Source: Shewanella livingstonensis
Lineage (GTDB): Bacteria; Pseudomonadota; Gammaproteobacteria; Enterobacterales; Shewanellaceae
Length of the DNA stretch: 64,000 nucleotides
Direction: 5' to 3'
Assembly: GCF_003855395.1 (NCBI RefSeq)
Contig: NZ_CP034015.1
Coordinates: 2,428,001 to 2,492,000 of the forward strand
Part shown: in pieces, positions 38,408-47,684 of the stretch
How the letters are laid out: each line of letters opens with the position of its first letter
Position numbering within the stretch: the stretch's first letter is position 1
The notes under the pieces: model-generated
The model's database searches: none
What the model saw: only the letters and a program-made list of their open reading frames with translations
Told to the model about the DNA's origin: nothing
Made by a program: the position numbers and the translations under genes

Positions 38408-40807
38408 TTAAGCCATGTGATGAATGGCGTACCACAATTGGCCTAGGGCAATGCCACCATCATTAATAGGAATATGACCACTGGTTAAATACGTTCTTTC
38501 ACCCATTACACAATCGTCAACACATTGGCTGAGTAAGGTTTTATTTTGAAACACGCCGCCACAAAATACCTGCGGTAACTGCGGATATTGTTGACCTATA
38601 TGATTAACTTGCTGGCCAATGGCATTAATAAACTGCCAGCATAGTTGCTGCTTAATTAATGGGTTATCCGCGTCGCTCACCGTAAGGTTTACCAACTGAG
38701 TCATAAAGTCACTGCTGTGCCATTGAATAGGCTCAGGGTCATTATTGCTTACAATGTTGAGTTTAATAGGCTTAAAAGCATCACCTGGTTTTTTGGCATA
38801 ATCGTTAGCTGCCGCTTCAATCATCATCCCGGCCTGGCCTTCGTATGGCGCGCTGCCAATAAACCCTAATGCCACTGCAAGTGCATCAAATAAGCGCCCA
38901 ACAGAGCGACATTCAATGCAGTGACTATTATTACGCCATAACTGATGTAAATTAGTCACTGTGTGGCGACCTAAATCTTGTATTGCAACAATGGGCAGTG
39001 TCAGTACGTGTTGCAGTGACATGTGTTCAAACAATAATGCCAGTAAAATTCTCACCGGCTGCTTAATCGCTTGTTCACCACCAATAAGCTTAAATGGGCT
39101 AAAGTGCGCTAAGGTCGTAAAACCATCGATATCCGCCAACATCACTTCACTGCCCCATAATGTGCCGTCATCACCTAGGCCTGTGCCATCAAAACTAAAG
39201 CCTAATACTTGCTCAGTGCGTTGGTGCATCGCCATAACCGACAAAACGTGGGCGAAATGGTGTTGTATACCAATGCAATGAGATGGCAAAAGGTGATGCT
39301 CAGATTGGTAGTTTACCGCCCATTGGGTCGGCGCATATTGCAGGTGATTATCATGCACAATATGACTTGGACTGAAGTCATACAGGCGCTTAAACGTTGC
39401 CAAGCTTCGGCTAAAATATTGCTCTGCTTCAAGGCTAAATAAATCACCAATGTGCGGCGACACAATCAGATTATTGTTAAAACCAAAAGCGACAGTGTTT
39501 TTTTGTTGTGCGCCAACCGCCAATACGTTGTTTTGGCGGTTCGATAGCATGGGAGAGTGGAGGTTGATGGTCAGCGGCGCGAAGCCGCGGGCTAATCGAA
39601 TCACTTGCACCTGCTTGTCGATCACTTGCACTACGCTGTCATCACAGGCATTAATAATTGGCCTATTATGGTCAAGGATCCCATCGATAACATGAGCTAA
39701 ATGCTGCTCTATATCAGCCTTATTAGTAATAATGGGTTCGCCGCTACGATTTGCACTGGTGGCTACAATCGGTTTGTTTAAGCGCTGCATTAATAAATGG
39801 TGTAATGGTGTGTAGGGTAAAAATACTCCAAGGCGATCAATGCCAGGTGCTAGTAATAAACTCAGTTCTATAGGCCCATTACTTCCGTTATTCTCATTAC
39901 TATTATCATTAGCAACGCGTTTGGTCATCAAGGTAATCGGCTTCTCTGGGCTGGTTAACACTCGCCATTCAGCCTCATTACCACTAACACACAACTTTGC
40001 CTGGGCTAAATTAGCTACCATAATCGCTAATGGTTTGGCGGGGCGCTGTTTACGTTGGCGCAGCATGGCAACCGCATCATCATTGCTGGCATCGCAGACT
40101 AAATGGAAGCCACCTAAACCTTTAATGGCCACAATGCCACCACGGTTTATCATTTCAACGGCTTGCTCTAATGCGATTAACATGGATGAGTCATACAAAA
40201 ATTCAGCACGTGCGTTAAGCGTACTAAAGGTTAATTGTGGCCCGCAATGAGGGCAACTAATTGGCTGTGCATGATAGCGTCGGTTGAGAGGGTCACTGTA
40301 TGCGGCATAGCAACGTTCGCACATCATAAAATCGGCCATGGCGGTGTTGCATCGGTCATAGGGGAATGAGGTAATAATGCTATAGCGTGGACCGCAATTA
40401 GTGCAATTGGTAAACGGATATTGATAATGACGATTATGAGGATCATTAATGTCATCAAGGCAATCTTGGCAAATACTCATGTCGGCTGAAATAGCCACTT
40501 TGGCCTGTTCGCCCGTTAAAATCTGGCTGTCGATAATACTAAAGTGATCAAATAAATGTAATGGTGTTTGCTCCGTTACTTCAATAGCATCTATTCGAGC
40601 TAATGGCGGAGGGGATTGTTTTAAGGCTGCAATAAACTGCTCAATTAGTTCATTACGGCCTTGCAAAATAATCGTCACCCCAAGGTGATTATTTAGCACA
40701 CTACCGACTAAAGTTAACTGATGTGCCAAACGAAACACAAAGGGGCGAAAACCAACCCCTTGTACAATACCTTTAACAATAATGGTAACTTGCTGTAATG
40801 GTTTCAT
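38408..40807 (-). CDS. hypF: Carbamoyltransferase HypF
   Basis: A 799-residue enzyme that makes carbamoyl-AMP from carbamoyl phosphate and passes the carbamoyl group to HypE. Domains in order: acylphosphatase (KGIVQGVGFRPFVFRLA, residues 12-28), two zinc fingers (CQDC...CTNCG; CERC...CPHCG, about 108-185), YrdC-like (GGIVAIKGLGGFHLVCDA) and a Kae1-like C-terminus with the metal site IQHHFAHVLSVMA and SFDGTGLGDDGTLWGSE. It is complete. It follows hydE by 55 bp. Confidence 0.96.
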   Translation of the reverse strand: MKPLQQVTIIVKGIVQGVGFRPFVFRLAHQLTLVGSVLNNHLGVTIILQGRNELIEQFIAALKQSPPPLARIDAIEVTEQTPLHLFDHFSIIDSQILTGEQAKVAISADMSICQDCLDDINDPHNRHYQYPFTNCTNCGPRYSIITSFPYDRCNTAMADFMMCERCYAAYSDPLNRRYHAQPISCPHCGPQLTFSTLNARAEFLYDSSMLIALEQAVEMINRGGIVAIKGLGGFHLVCDASNDDAVAMLRQRKQRPAKPLAIMVANLAQAKLCVSGNEAEWRVLTSPEKPITLMTKRVANDNSNENNGSNGPIELSLLLAPGIDRLGVFLPYTPLHHLLMQRLNKPIVATSANRSGEPIITNKADIEQHLAHVIDGILDHNRPIINACDDSVVQVIDKQVQVIRLARGFAPLTINLHSPMLSNRQNNVLAVGAQQKNTVAFGFNNNLIVSPHIGDLFSLEAEQYFSRSLATFKRLYDFSPSHIVHDNHLQYAPTQWAVNYQSEHHLLPSHCIGIQHHFAHVLSVMAMHQRTEQVLGFSFDGTGLGDDGTLWGSEVMLADIDGFTTLAHFSPFKLIGGEQAIKQPVRILLALLFEHMSLQHVLTLPIVAIQDLGRHTVTNLHQLWRNNSHCIECRSVGRLFDALAVALGFIGSAPYEGQAGMMIEAAANDYAKKPGDAFKPIKLNIVSNNDPEPIQWHSSDFMTQLVNLTVSDADNPLIKQQLCWQFINAIGQQVNHIGQQYPQLPQVFCGGVFQNKTLLSQCVDDCVMGERTYLTSGHIPINDGGIALGQLWYAIHHMA

Positions 40808-40862
40808 AAGGATTCAATCTCATACAAGAATAAGCAATAACTGATATACCTTAAGATACCTT

Positions 40863-42812
40863 TTATCCACGTCGTTGTTTGAGATATAGCCCACCAATTG
40901 CGATATTAACCCCATCTAAATCCAGTAATGGATTGACCACCAGCGGATAATTTTTACCTATGCGTAATTGCACTCGCTCAGCTAACAGCGGGTTAGCAAA
41001 TTCACTGCCGGCAATCACTAATTGTTTTACGCCAATATTTTGATCTAAATGTTCTATCCAATGGCTTAAATAGTCTGCAAACGAGTCATGAAACGCAAAC
41101 GCCAGTTTGGCTAAGTTAGTTTCGCCTGCTAGCTTAAAGCTCATTAATGTGCCTAATGTTTTACACCAATTGAGGCCACGATGTGCAGCTCCTTTAGTGA
41201 GAGGGAAGTCAATGCGGGGCGCATTATTGCCATGATGAGCCATTGCCAAAGCGACAAATTTATCGGCAAGTTCGGCGACGGTCACTCGCTGAGCTGTCTC
41301 AACGGGATAGCCACCAATAATCAGGGTGGCAACGGCCATTAATTGCGACAATGCCCCATCGTCTGCTTGAATGTGCAAGTCTAATAATTGGTTATATTCG
41401 GCTGAAAACAATTGTTTAAATTTATCTAATAGACTTTTTTGCGGCGACTCAGATAATCGATGACAGATCTCGTAGCCAGACAAAGGCAGATTAGGCATTT
41501 CAAAAAATAACTCAGGCTGGCTTTGGTCGTCTAGGGTGACAATTTGGCACCCGTTGTGTTGGCTGAAATACAATATCGCGGCGTTTTTTACAAATTGTGG
41601 TTTATGACTGTTTTTAGTGGCATCGCAGCGCAATAGCGCCGCATTTAAGGCACACAAGCTAGTTGATATCGATGTGCCAGCATTACTGGACTCATCGATT
41701 ATTGTACTCTCTAACGCTGAAATGACTGAGGTTGCTCGTTTGGCTGCGGACTCAGCCGAACTGACTTGCCAGGTAATGGCTGTTTTAGTGGTATTAGCGG
41801 TAAACGCCATCAGGCCATCTTGGTAATGATGCTCATCATGCAAACAGGTCACATTAGTCGGTAACGGTATGCTGCCATCGCTTAGGGTTGTGATCGGTAA
41901 CCAATGTTGATTAATACTGGCTAAACGCAACGGCTTATTGAGCAAGGCTTCTTGACTAGTATGTGGTTCAATATCGCTAGTGACATGCAACCAATTAATG
42001 CCTTTTTGGCGCAGTACTTCAGTGAGTATCACTAATAAACGATTTTCAGCAAATTGAATATCATACAGCGGCGCTAATAAGCTGGGATGATCGCTACTGG
42101 GTCGCACGCGAATTAATGGTTTTTCAATACTCGACAAAGCCAATACCTGGCTGTCATCAACGATAAAATGACTATTGAGCGAATTAGGATTACAGATTAA
42201 TATTCGTGGTCGTTGATATGGCATTTCTGTAGACGCTTGCGATGCTTCGATGACTTGCTTATCGGCGATGACAGCGGGCGGTGTTAACCACAACGTTAGC
42301 CCAAGAATAGGCAAGGGCAGAGATTTATTATTGATTAAGCGGTTTGCCATTAATACTATGTCGGCTTGAGTTAACGACTTTTCATCACGGCTAAGTTTTT
42401 CATGGCCCATGCAATGATGACATTGCAGATTAATATTACCAAAAGAGGGCTGCTGATTATCACCAAAAAGGGGTTGGCAATGCTGGCAAAAATACAGCGG
42501 CAAACCAGGGTGTAGTGGTTTAATCTTAAATAGTTTTCGCTGACCACTGTGTTGCTCAATACGTTCAATATGGGTGTGAAGTAGCCAAACAGACAATAAA
42601 AAATCACTGGCAATGTTATCTGCTAACGCTTCAAGTTGGGCTTGTGTGGCAAAGGCTTCGATAAAATAACGTATCTGGCTCGTTTGAGGGTCGGACTCAG
42701 CACCAATACTAATATTGAGTTCAGTACGGTTCAGATATTGATGACACAACTGCTCATATAAGGGCACGTGCCGTTGGCATACAAAATCAAATCGAATGTT
42801 ATGCATCGACAT
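40863..42812 (-). CDS. hydE: HypF-like hydrogenase accessory protein (HydE type)
   Basis: About 649 residues. It resembles the HydE proteins encoded with the quinone-reactive hydrogenases of Wolinella and Helicobacter. It lacks the acylphosphatase GVGFRP motif of HypF. It keeps a zinc-finger-like block (FCQHCQPLFG...CHHCMGHE, about residues 108-138) and a degenerate Kae1-like C-terminus (ISIAIGG-type end, VIAGSEFANPLLAERV) without the HHFAH metal site. The middle shows little similarity to anything I recognise. The ATG 42812 has GAGG 5 nt upstream and overlaps the end of hyaD. A role in maturation of this specific hydrogenase is inferred from family and position. Confidence 0.72.
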   Translation of the reverse strand: MSMHNIRFDFVCQRHVPLYEQLCHQYLNRTELNISIGAESDPQTSQIRYFIEAFATQAQLEALADNIASDFLLSVWLLHTHIERIEQHSGQRKLFKIKPLHPGLPLYFCQHCQPLFGDNQQPSFGNINLQCHHCMGHEKLSRDEKSLTQADIVLMANRLINNKSLPLPILGLTLWLTPPAVIADKQVIEASQASTEMPYQRPRILICNPNSLNSHFIVDDSQVLALSSIEKPLIRVRPSSDHPSLLAPLYDIQFAENRLLVILTEVLRQKGINWLHVTSDIEPHTSQEALLNKPLRLASINQHWLPITTLSDGSIPLPTNVTCLHDEHHYQDGLMAFTANTTKTAITWQVSSAESAAKRATSVISALESTIIDESSNAGTSISTSLCALNAALLRCDATKNSHKPQFVKNAAILYFSQHNGCQIVTLDDQSQPELFFEMPNLPLSGYEICHRLSESPQKSLLDKFKQLFSAEYNQLLDLHIQADDGALSQLMAVATLIIGGYPVETAQRVTVAELADKFVALAMAHHGNNAPRIDFPLTKGAAHRGLNWCKTLGTLMSFKLAGETNLAKLAFAFHDSFADYLSHWIEHLDQNIGVKQLVIAGSEFANPLLAERVQLRIGKNYPLVVNPLLDLDGVNIAIGGLYLKQRRG

Positions 42813-43353
42813 AGTAACCTCGCTTATAAGCGTCAGGAATGACCTGATCAATGGTTATATTATCCACAATTTGCTGGTTAAACCCTAACGCAGCCAAATG
42901 GGTTAATAGTGTGTGTTCCATCACCGGAATGGCAGCATGTAAATCGGCTGTCAGTCCTAATGTCATTGGTTCAATAACGGTTGGGGTAACACCTAATACA
43001 AAGGTGTGCGGCCTGTCGCCAACAATGTCCATCATGTTGAGTGTTTGCAGCATTTCGACTTCGTGGGCACTACCTTGCCAATCAATTTCAGCAGGGGCAT
43101 GGTCAAAGTCGAAAAAATACACTTCGCCAGGCTTTACTCCAACGCTATTGACCGTATCAACCACAATTAACTGGTCATAACGGCTTATCATCGGAATTAG
43201 GCCTTGGGCTAGGGTGCCTCCGTCGACAATATCTATCCTGTCGCTACGGTGGCTAAATTGGTATTTGTCTTTGATATAATTGACAAAATGCACGCCGACT
43301 CCTTCATCGGCGTACAATACATTGCCTATACCTAACAGCAATATTTTTTTCAC
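42799..43353 (-). CDS. hyaD: Hydrogenase maturation protease (HyaD/HybD type)
   Basis: A 184-residue endopeptidase that removes the C-terminal tail of the large subunit once nickel is in place. The nickel-sensing residues are visible: Glu17 in LYADEGVGV, Asp66 in VVDTVN and His97 in GSAHEVEM. The substrate here should be the 19-residue tail of HyaB. It lies 15 bp after hyaC. Confidence 0.94.
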   Translation of the reverse strand: MKKILLLGIGNVLYADEGVGVHFVNYIKDKYQFSHRSDRIDIVDGGTLAQGLIPMISRYDQLIVVDTVNSVGVKPGEVYFFDFDHAPAEIDWQGSAHEVEMLQTLNMMDIVGDRPHTFVLGVTPTVIEPMTLGLTADLHAAIPVMEHTLLTHLAALGFNQQIVDNITIDQVIPDAYKRGYYVDA

Positions 43354-43368
43354 AATTATTAATTCATC

Positions 43369-44037
43369 CTATTTACGTACTTTGTGATAGTCATAGCCAG
43401 ACACAATCGAATCGACTGAATTATGTTTAAAGCGAATACCAGACCACACCGCCATATACATATGGATCATTACAAAAATAATAAAGGCCCATGTTAAGTA
43501 ATGATGATAAATCCGCAGTGGCGCTAAACCACCACACAGGCCGGTTATCCATGCCGATACATCACCGAGCATTCCGCCAATACCTAAATGGTACACATTG
43601 GCGTACAGCACTAAGCCGGTGATACACATAATCAAAGCGACAAACGAAATAGCCACGTAGGTCATAAACTGTAATGGTCCGTAAACGCCGGCTTTGTCTA
43701 AACTGCCCATCCAAAAATAGGACTTTATTTGGGTTATCCAGCTTCGATGCGATAGCACATCTTTAAATGATCGTCTTTCATGGTTAATACGACTAAAGAA
43801 AAACAAGTAAAAACGCACTAAGGTAATACTGGTTAATAAAAATCCGAAGATGATATGGGCAAAGCGGATCCAACCTTGCACTAATACGTCAGTGCTGGCG
43901 GGTGCCACTAAAAATGGCCACGCGATATAAAATCCGGTGATCACCAATACCAAAATCGACAAGGCCCGTAACCAGTGAAAGATTCTAATCGCTGGAGTAA
44001 ATATCAACTGCCTATCGTGGGTTGCAATATGTTGCAT
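43369..44037 (-). CDS. hyaC: Ni/Fe-hydrogenase b-type cytochrome subunit
   Basis: A 222-residue inner-membrane dihaem cytochrome b with four helices. It passes electrons from the hydrogenase small subunit to the quinone pool. Haem-ligand His residues are in IRIFHWLRALSI, GWIRFAHIIFGFL and the C-terminal YHHYLTWAFIIFVMIHMYMAVWSG, the signature of this family. It lies 31 bp after hyaB. Confidence 0.95.
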   Translation of the reverse strand: MQHIATHDRQLIFTPAIRIFHWLRALSILVLVITGFYIAWPFLVAPASTDVLVQGWIRFAHIIFGFLLTSITLVRFYLFFFSRINHERRSFKDVLSHRSWITQIKSYFWMGSLDKAGVYGPLQFMTYVAISFVALIMCITGLVLYANVYHLGIGGMLGDVSAWITGLCGGLAPLRIYHHYLTWAFIIFVMIHMYMAVWSGIRFKHNSVDSIVSGYDYHKVRK

Positions 44038-44068
44038 ACTTTTATCCCTCCTACTCCATTACCTCTGA

Positions 44069-45772
44069 TTAAAACCCATTTGGATCAATTTTAAATTGAC
44101 CTAGGGTGTGTTTGTTGTAATCCATCACGTGAACGGAACACGCCATACAAGGATCAAAGGAATGAATAATACGAATGACTTCTAGCGGTTTAGTGGGGTC
44201 TTCAAGTTTCAAACCAATTAACGACGCTTCATAAGGGCCCATTTTTCCATTAGCATCTACAGGGCCTGCGTTCCAGGTTGTAGGCACCACGGCTTGGTAG
44301 TTTTCGACTTTGGCATCTTTAATTCGGATCCAATGACTTAACATGCCGCGAGGCGCTTCAATCATTGAATAACCTTCGTAAACGCGATCTGGGTCTATCT
44401 CAGGTTTAACGTAAGTTGACTCATCCGATTGTATATTCACCAGTAAAGCATCAAAGGTTTGTAAACTCGCTTGTCCCACTAACACGGTTTGCAACATACG
44501 CGCAGCGGTTCTCCCTAAGGTGGTAAACAACGCTTCAAGAGGTAAACCAGTGCGCGCTAACAAACCATCAACCGCATTGACAACCACTTGGTTACCACGG
44601 GCATAGTTAACTAATAAACACGCTAACGGGCCAACTTCTAAAGGTTCATCTTGATAACGCGGCGACTTAACCCACGAATATTTACCATCGCCGTCAATGG
44701 TTGGCAATTTGCCGTACACAGTATCGCGCTCAATAAACCCGGTGTAATCAGGAATAGTGGTCCCTTCATAAGGATGCTGTGGGCCATCGGCTTTATACCA
44801 AGCGTGGGTCACGTCTTCTTTAATTAAGCTCGGGTCGATATCTTGCACATTGGCTAAATCACCGTGTAAAATCACCCCTTGTTGAAATAAATACTCGCCA
44901 TCGGCGGTAATAAAATCTTCACCGCACAAGAAACTGTTAACATTTACCCCGCCAAGTACACTGGCTTCAGTGCCAAACGCTTCAGCTGCCATCACAATAT
45001 CTGCCTGGTAGGCTCGCTCAATAAAGTCTTGCACGATGGCGTGCTTTTGTTTCCATTCTTGTAAACGGGCGGGGCTTAACATGTCGCGCACTGAGGTAAC
45101 ACCGCCGACCACAATAGACTGTGGATGTGGCGATTTTCCACCAAAAATAGCCAGCATTTCAGCCGCCACACGTTGTACTTCAAGGGCTTTTAAATAATGC
45201 GATAACGCAATCAGGTTTTGCTCAGGGCTAAAGCGATAAGTACTATTACCCCAATAAGCATTGGCAAATGGCCCCAGTTTTCCGGTTTCGACCAAGCCTT
45301 TTACCCGTGCTTGTACTGCTTTTAATTCACCTTCGCCAGCAGCAATCGGTGCATCAGAGTATTTCATCGCCACTTGCGCGGCAAGTGCAGGGTCGGCGCT
45401 TAATGCCGATACTACATCTACCCAATCTAAACCGTGTAAATGATAAAAATGCACAATATGATCATGCATATATAACGACGACTGCATTATGCTGCGCAGG
45501 TATTTGGCATTCAAAGGGATCTTAACTCCCAGGGCATCTTCAACCGCCTCAGTACCACAACGATAATGCGAATAAGTACACACGCCACAAATACGCTGCA
45601 CAATTAAGCCCACATCCATAGGTGTGCGACCTTTTAATATCACTTCAATACCGCGCCATAAGGTCGATGATGACCAGGCCTTGGTAATGACATTATTGTC
45701 ATCCACTTCAACTTCGACACGTAAATGGCCTTCGATACGGGTGATAGGGTCGATAACGACACGTTTACTCAT
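44069..45772 (-). CDS. hyaB: [NiFe] hydrogenase large subunit
   Basis: A 567-residue catalytic subunit. The four nickel ligands are Cys62 and Cys65 in RICGVCTYSH (L1) and Cys542 and Cys545 in DPCMACSVH (L2). His548 is followed by a 19-residue C-terminal peptide, the expected HyaD cleavage product. It oxidises H2 on the periplasmic side, exported as a complex with the Tat-bearing small subunit. Group 1 membrane-bound uptake type. It lies two bases after hyaA. Confidence 0.97.
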   Translation of the reverse strand: MSKRVVIDPITRIEGHLRVEVEVDDNNVITKAWSSSTLWRGIEVILKGRTPMDVGLIVQRICGVCTYSHYRCGTEAVEDALGVKIPLNAKYLRSIMQSSLYMHDHIVHFYHLHGLDWVDVVSALSADPALAAQVAMKYSDAPIAAGEGELKAVQARVKGLVETGKLGPFANAYWGNSTYRFSPEQNLIALSHYLKALEVQRVAAEMLAIFGGKSPHPQSIVVGGVTSVRDMLSPARLQEWKQKHAIVQDFIERAYQADIVMAAEAFGTEASVLGGVNVNSFLCGEDFITADGEYLFQQGVILHGDLANVQDIDPSLIKEDVTHAWYKADGPQHPYEGTTIPDYTGFIERDTVYGKLPTIDGDGKYSWVKSPRYQDEPLEVGPLACLLVNYARGNQVVVNAVDGLLARTGLPLEALFTTLGRTAARMLQTVLVGQASLQTFDALLVNIQSDESTYVKPEIDPDRVYEGYSMIEAPRGMLSHWIRIKDAKVENYQAVVPTTWNAGPVDANGKMGPYEASLIGLKLEDPTKPLEVIRIIHSFDPCMACSVHVMDYNKHTLGQFKIDPNGF

Positions 45773-45774
45773 GA

Positions 45775-46911
45775 TTATTCCTCCAAAGGCTTAGCAAATA
45801 CGCTAGCAACTGCATGGGCGCCAATACCAACAACGGTGGCGCCTAAAATGACCGCACCAATGGTGTCAGCGGTGGCATCAATGCCATGTAAAAGTTGGCG
45901 TCCTAGCGGTTTTTCAAAGTCCGCCATGTCATCCCAAAAATTCGGTTCAGAGCAACCCATACAGCCATGGCCCGCTAACACAGGCCAACTTGTATGGTGG
46001 TTAAAGCGCTCCGTTGGGCAGTTATTGTAGGTATAAGGTCCTTTACAACCGACTTTATAAAGGCAATAACCTTCTTTAGCACCTTCATCGCCAAATTCTT
46101 CAACAAACTCACCAGCATCAAAGCGGCCACGACGTTCACAGTTATCATGTACCCGCGCGCCGTAAGCCCATTTAGGACGATTAAACATATCCAGTGCAGG
46201 TAACTTACCGAACATAATGAAATACATTAGCGTGCCAACAATGTTCTTTTCACTTGGAGGACAACCGCCTAAATTAATCACCGGCTTATCAACCACTTCG
46301 TAAACACCTTTTGCGCCAGTCGGGTTAGGCGCCGCGGCTTGTACACCACCAAAGGCTGCGCAAGTACCGACGGAGATAATCGCGGCAGCATTTTCAGCCG
46401 CTTCCTTAACAATGTGTAAACCGGTGTGACCTTTACAGCCGACGGTTAAAAAAGTGCCGTTATTGGCAGTAGGCACAGCACCTTCAACCGCCAGTAAATA
46501 GCGGCCTTTGTAAGTTTCAAGGGCATTCTCTAAGTTTTCTTCTGCTTGCCAACCAGAGGCTGCCATTAGCGTTTCATGATATTCAAGTGAGATATGATCG
46601 AAAATTAATGTGTCTAGGTTCGGGGAGTCGGTGCGAATTAATGATTCAGAGCACCCCGTACACTCGGCTAGGTGCAACCAAATGAGTGGGACTCGGTCGG
46701 CTAATTCAGCGGCCTCAGCAACCAAATTACTAAAGGGTAGGGGCAAGGCAAACATTGCGGTGACCGAGGCGGTCCATTTAATGAAGTCGCGACGAGATAT
46801 GCCAAGGCTAACCATTTTTTGTTGTAATGAGACCGGCTGACGTTGGGCAAATTGGCGTAAATAATTAAGGCGATCTTGACCCTGTTTATAAAGGGCTGCA
46901 TGTGTGTCCAT
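45775..46911 (-). CDS. hyaA: [NiFe] hydrogenase small subunit, Tat-exported
   Basis: A 378-residue iron-sulfur subunit. A long N-terminus carries the twin-arginine motif SRRDFIK (residues 39-45), followed by the hydrophobic stretch and the signal cleavage region. Proximal-cluster Cys are in ECTGCSES, and GTCAAFGGVQAA and GGCPPSEKN follow. Medial and distal clusters are in the CERRGRF and NCPTERF...GHGCMGCSEPNFWD region. A C-terminal transmembrane anchor ends the protein. The two supernumerary Cys of oxygen-tolerant hydrogenases are absent. ATG 46911 (MDTHAALYKQ, GAAGG upstream) is preferred to the upstream in-frame 46959. Confidence 0.95.
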   Translation of the reverse strand: MDTHAALYKQGQDRLNYLRQFAQRQPVSLQQKMVSLGISRRDFIKWTASVTAMFALPLPFSNLVAEAAELADRVPLIWLHLAECTGCSESLIRTDSPNLDTLIFDHISLEYHETLMAASGWQAEENLENALETYKGRYLLAVEGAVPTANNGTFLTVGCKGHTGLHIVKEAAENAAAIISVGTCAAFGGVQAAAPNPTGAKGVYEVVDKPVINLGGCPPSEKNIVGTLMYFIMFGKLPALDMFNRPKWAYGARVHDNCERRGRFDAGEFVEEFGDEGAKEGYCLYKVGCKGPYTYNNCPTERFNHHTSWPVLAGHGCMGCSEPNFWDDMADFEKPLGRQLLHGIDATADTIGAVILGATVVGIGAHAVASVFAKPLEE

Positions 46912-46999
46912 GTTGATACCTTCTGCTAAAGTTAGCTCAGTGCTAATAATGAGTTGCAATTTATCGGTATCAATTTTAGAACTTGGTTAAAAATCGTCT

Positions 47000-47013
47000 T
47001 TGATATAAATCAA
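47000..47013 (-). promoter_or_regulatory. Perfect FNR/EtrA site 1 upstream of hyaA
   Basis: TTGAT-ATAA-ATCAA is an exact FNR consensus, about 90 bp before the hyaA ATG. EtrA, the Shewanella FNR homologue, and Crp act on anaerobic genes in this genus. Confidence 0.78.
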
Positions 47014-47060
47014 CTTGTGAGATATTCCCTTAACATATGTAAGGCTATATCGTCGAATTT

Positions 47061-47074
47061 TTGATGTTGATCAA
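47061..47074 (-). promoter_or_regulatory. Perfect FNR/EtrA site 2 upstream of hyaA
   Basis: TTGAT-GTTG-ATCAA is a second exact consensus, centred 61 bp upstream of site 1. The remainder of the 773-bp gap 46912-47684 shows no convincing gene; a 35-codon frame at 47165-47272 has no good ribosome-binding site. Confidence 0.75.
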
Positions 47075-47684
47075 GTTAACAAAAATGAAATCGGACAAAA
47101 TGTCGCAGATCACTATTTTATAGAGAAGGTGATCAAACACTTCACTTGGGGATTTTGTAGCAACATGATGCTGAAGTTATTAGCAGTCATTGCTAATGCC
47201 ATTACCAATATCGGCAACATAAATGCTAAACAACTTATCTGCGTGGACAGAGAAATAGATAAGCAGTATTGAGACTATGCGCTACCTATATTTGTTTTTA
47301 TGAGAGAAGGCTTGCTCGCCCGCAATCAACCATTAACCGTAAATGGCTTTTTCGTTGTTAAATTAACCGCAATACTGAAGCTAACATCAACATTTTGATT
47401 TAAATGAATTGATGCTTTTATGCTGAAAACATACGTAATATGTTATCAAACTGAGTAATATCCAGCCAAAAGCGAATTTAATTCCGTCGCTGGTGGAGTG
47501 GTGAAACATTTTTTCGAGAGGCGCTTCTAGGGTGATGCTATATAAAGTTGCCAAAAAGCTTCTTGGGGCCCTTTACAATCGATATTCGATGTGGTGTTAA
47601 GGTATTGATTTTTATGGAGTTAGTAAATTTTTTTTTGCTGTTTTACAATGTTAACGTTGGCCAATAGTCAATTTGGAGGCCCTG

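Noticed and set aside
47165..47272. 35-codon frame between hyaA and qnr
   Set aside because: Spacing to the nearest purine-rich stretch is too long for a ribosome-binding site, and there is no sign of a family.
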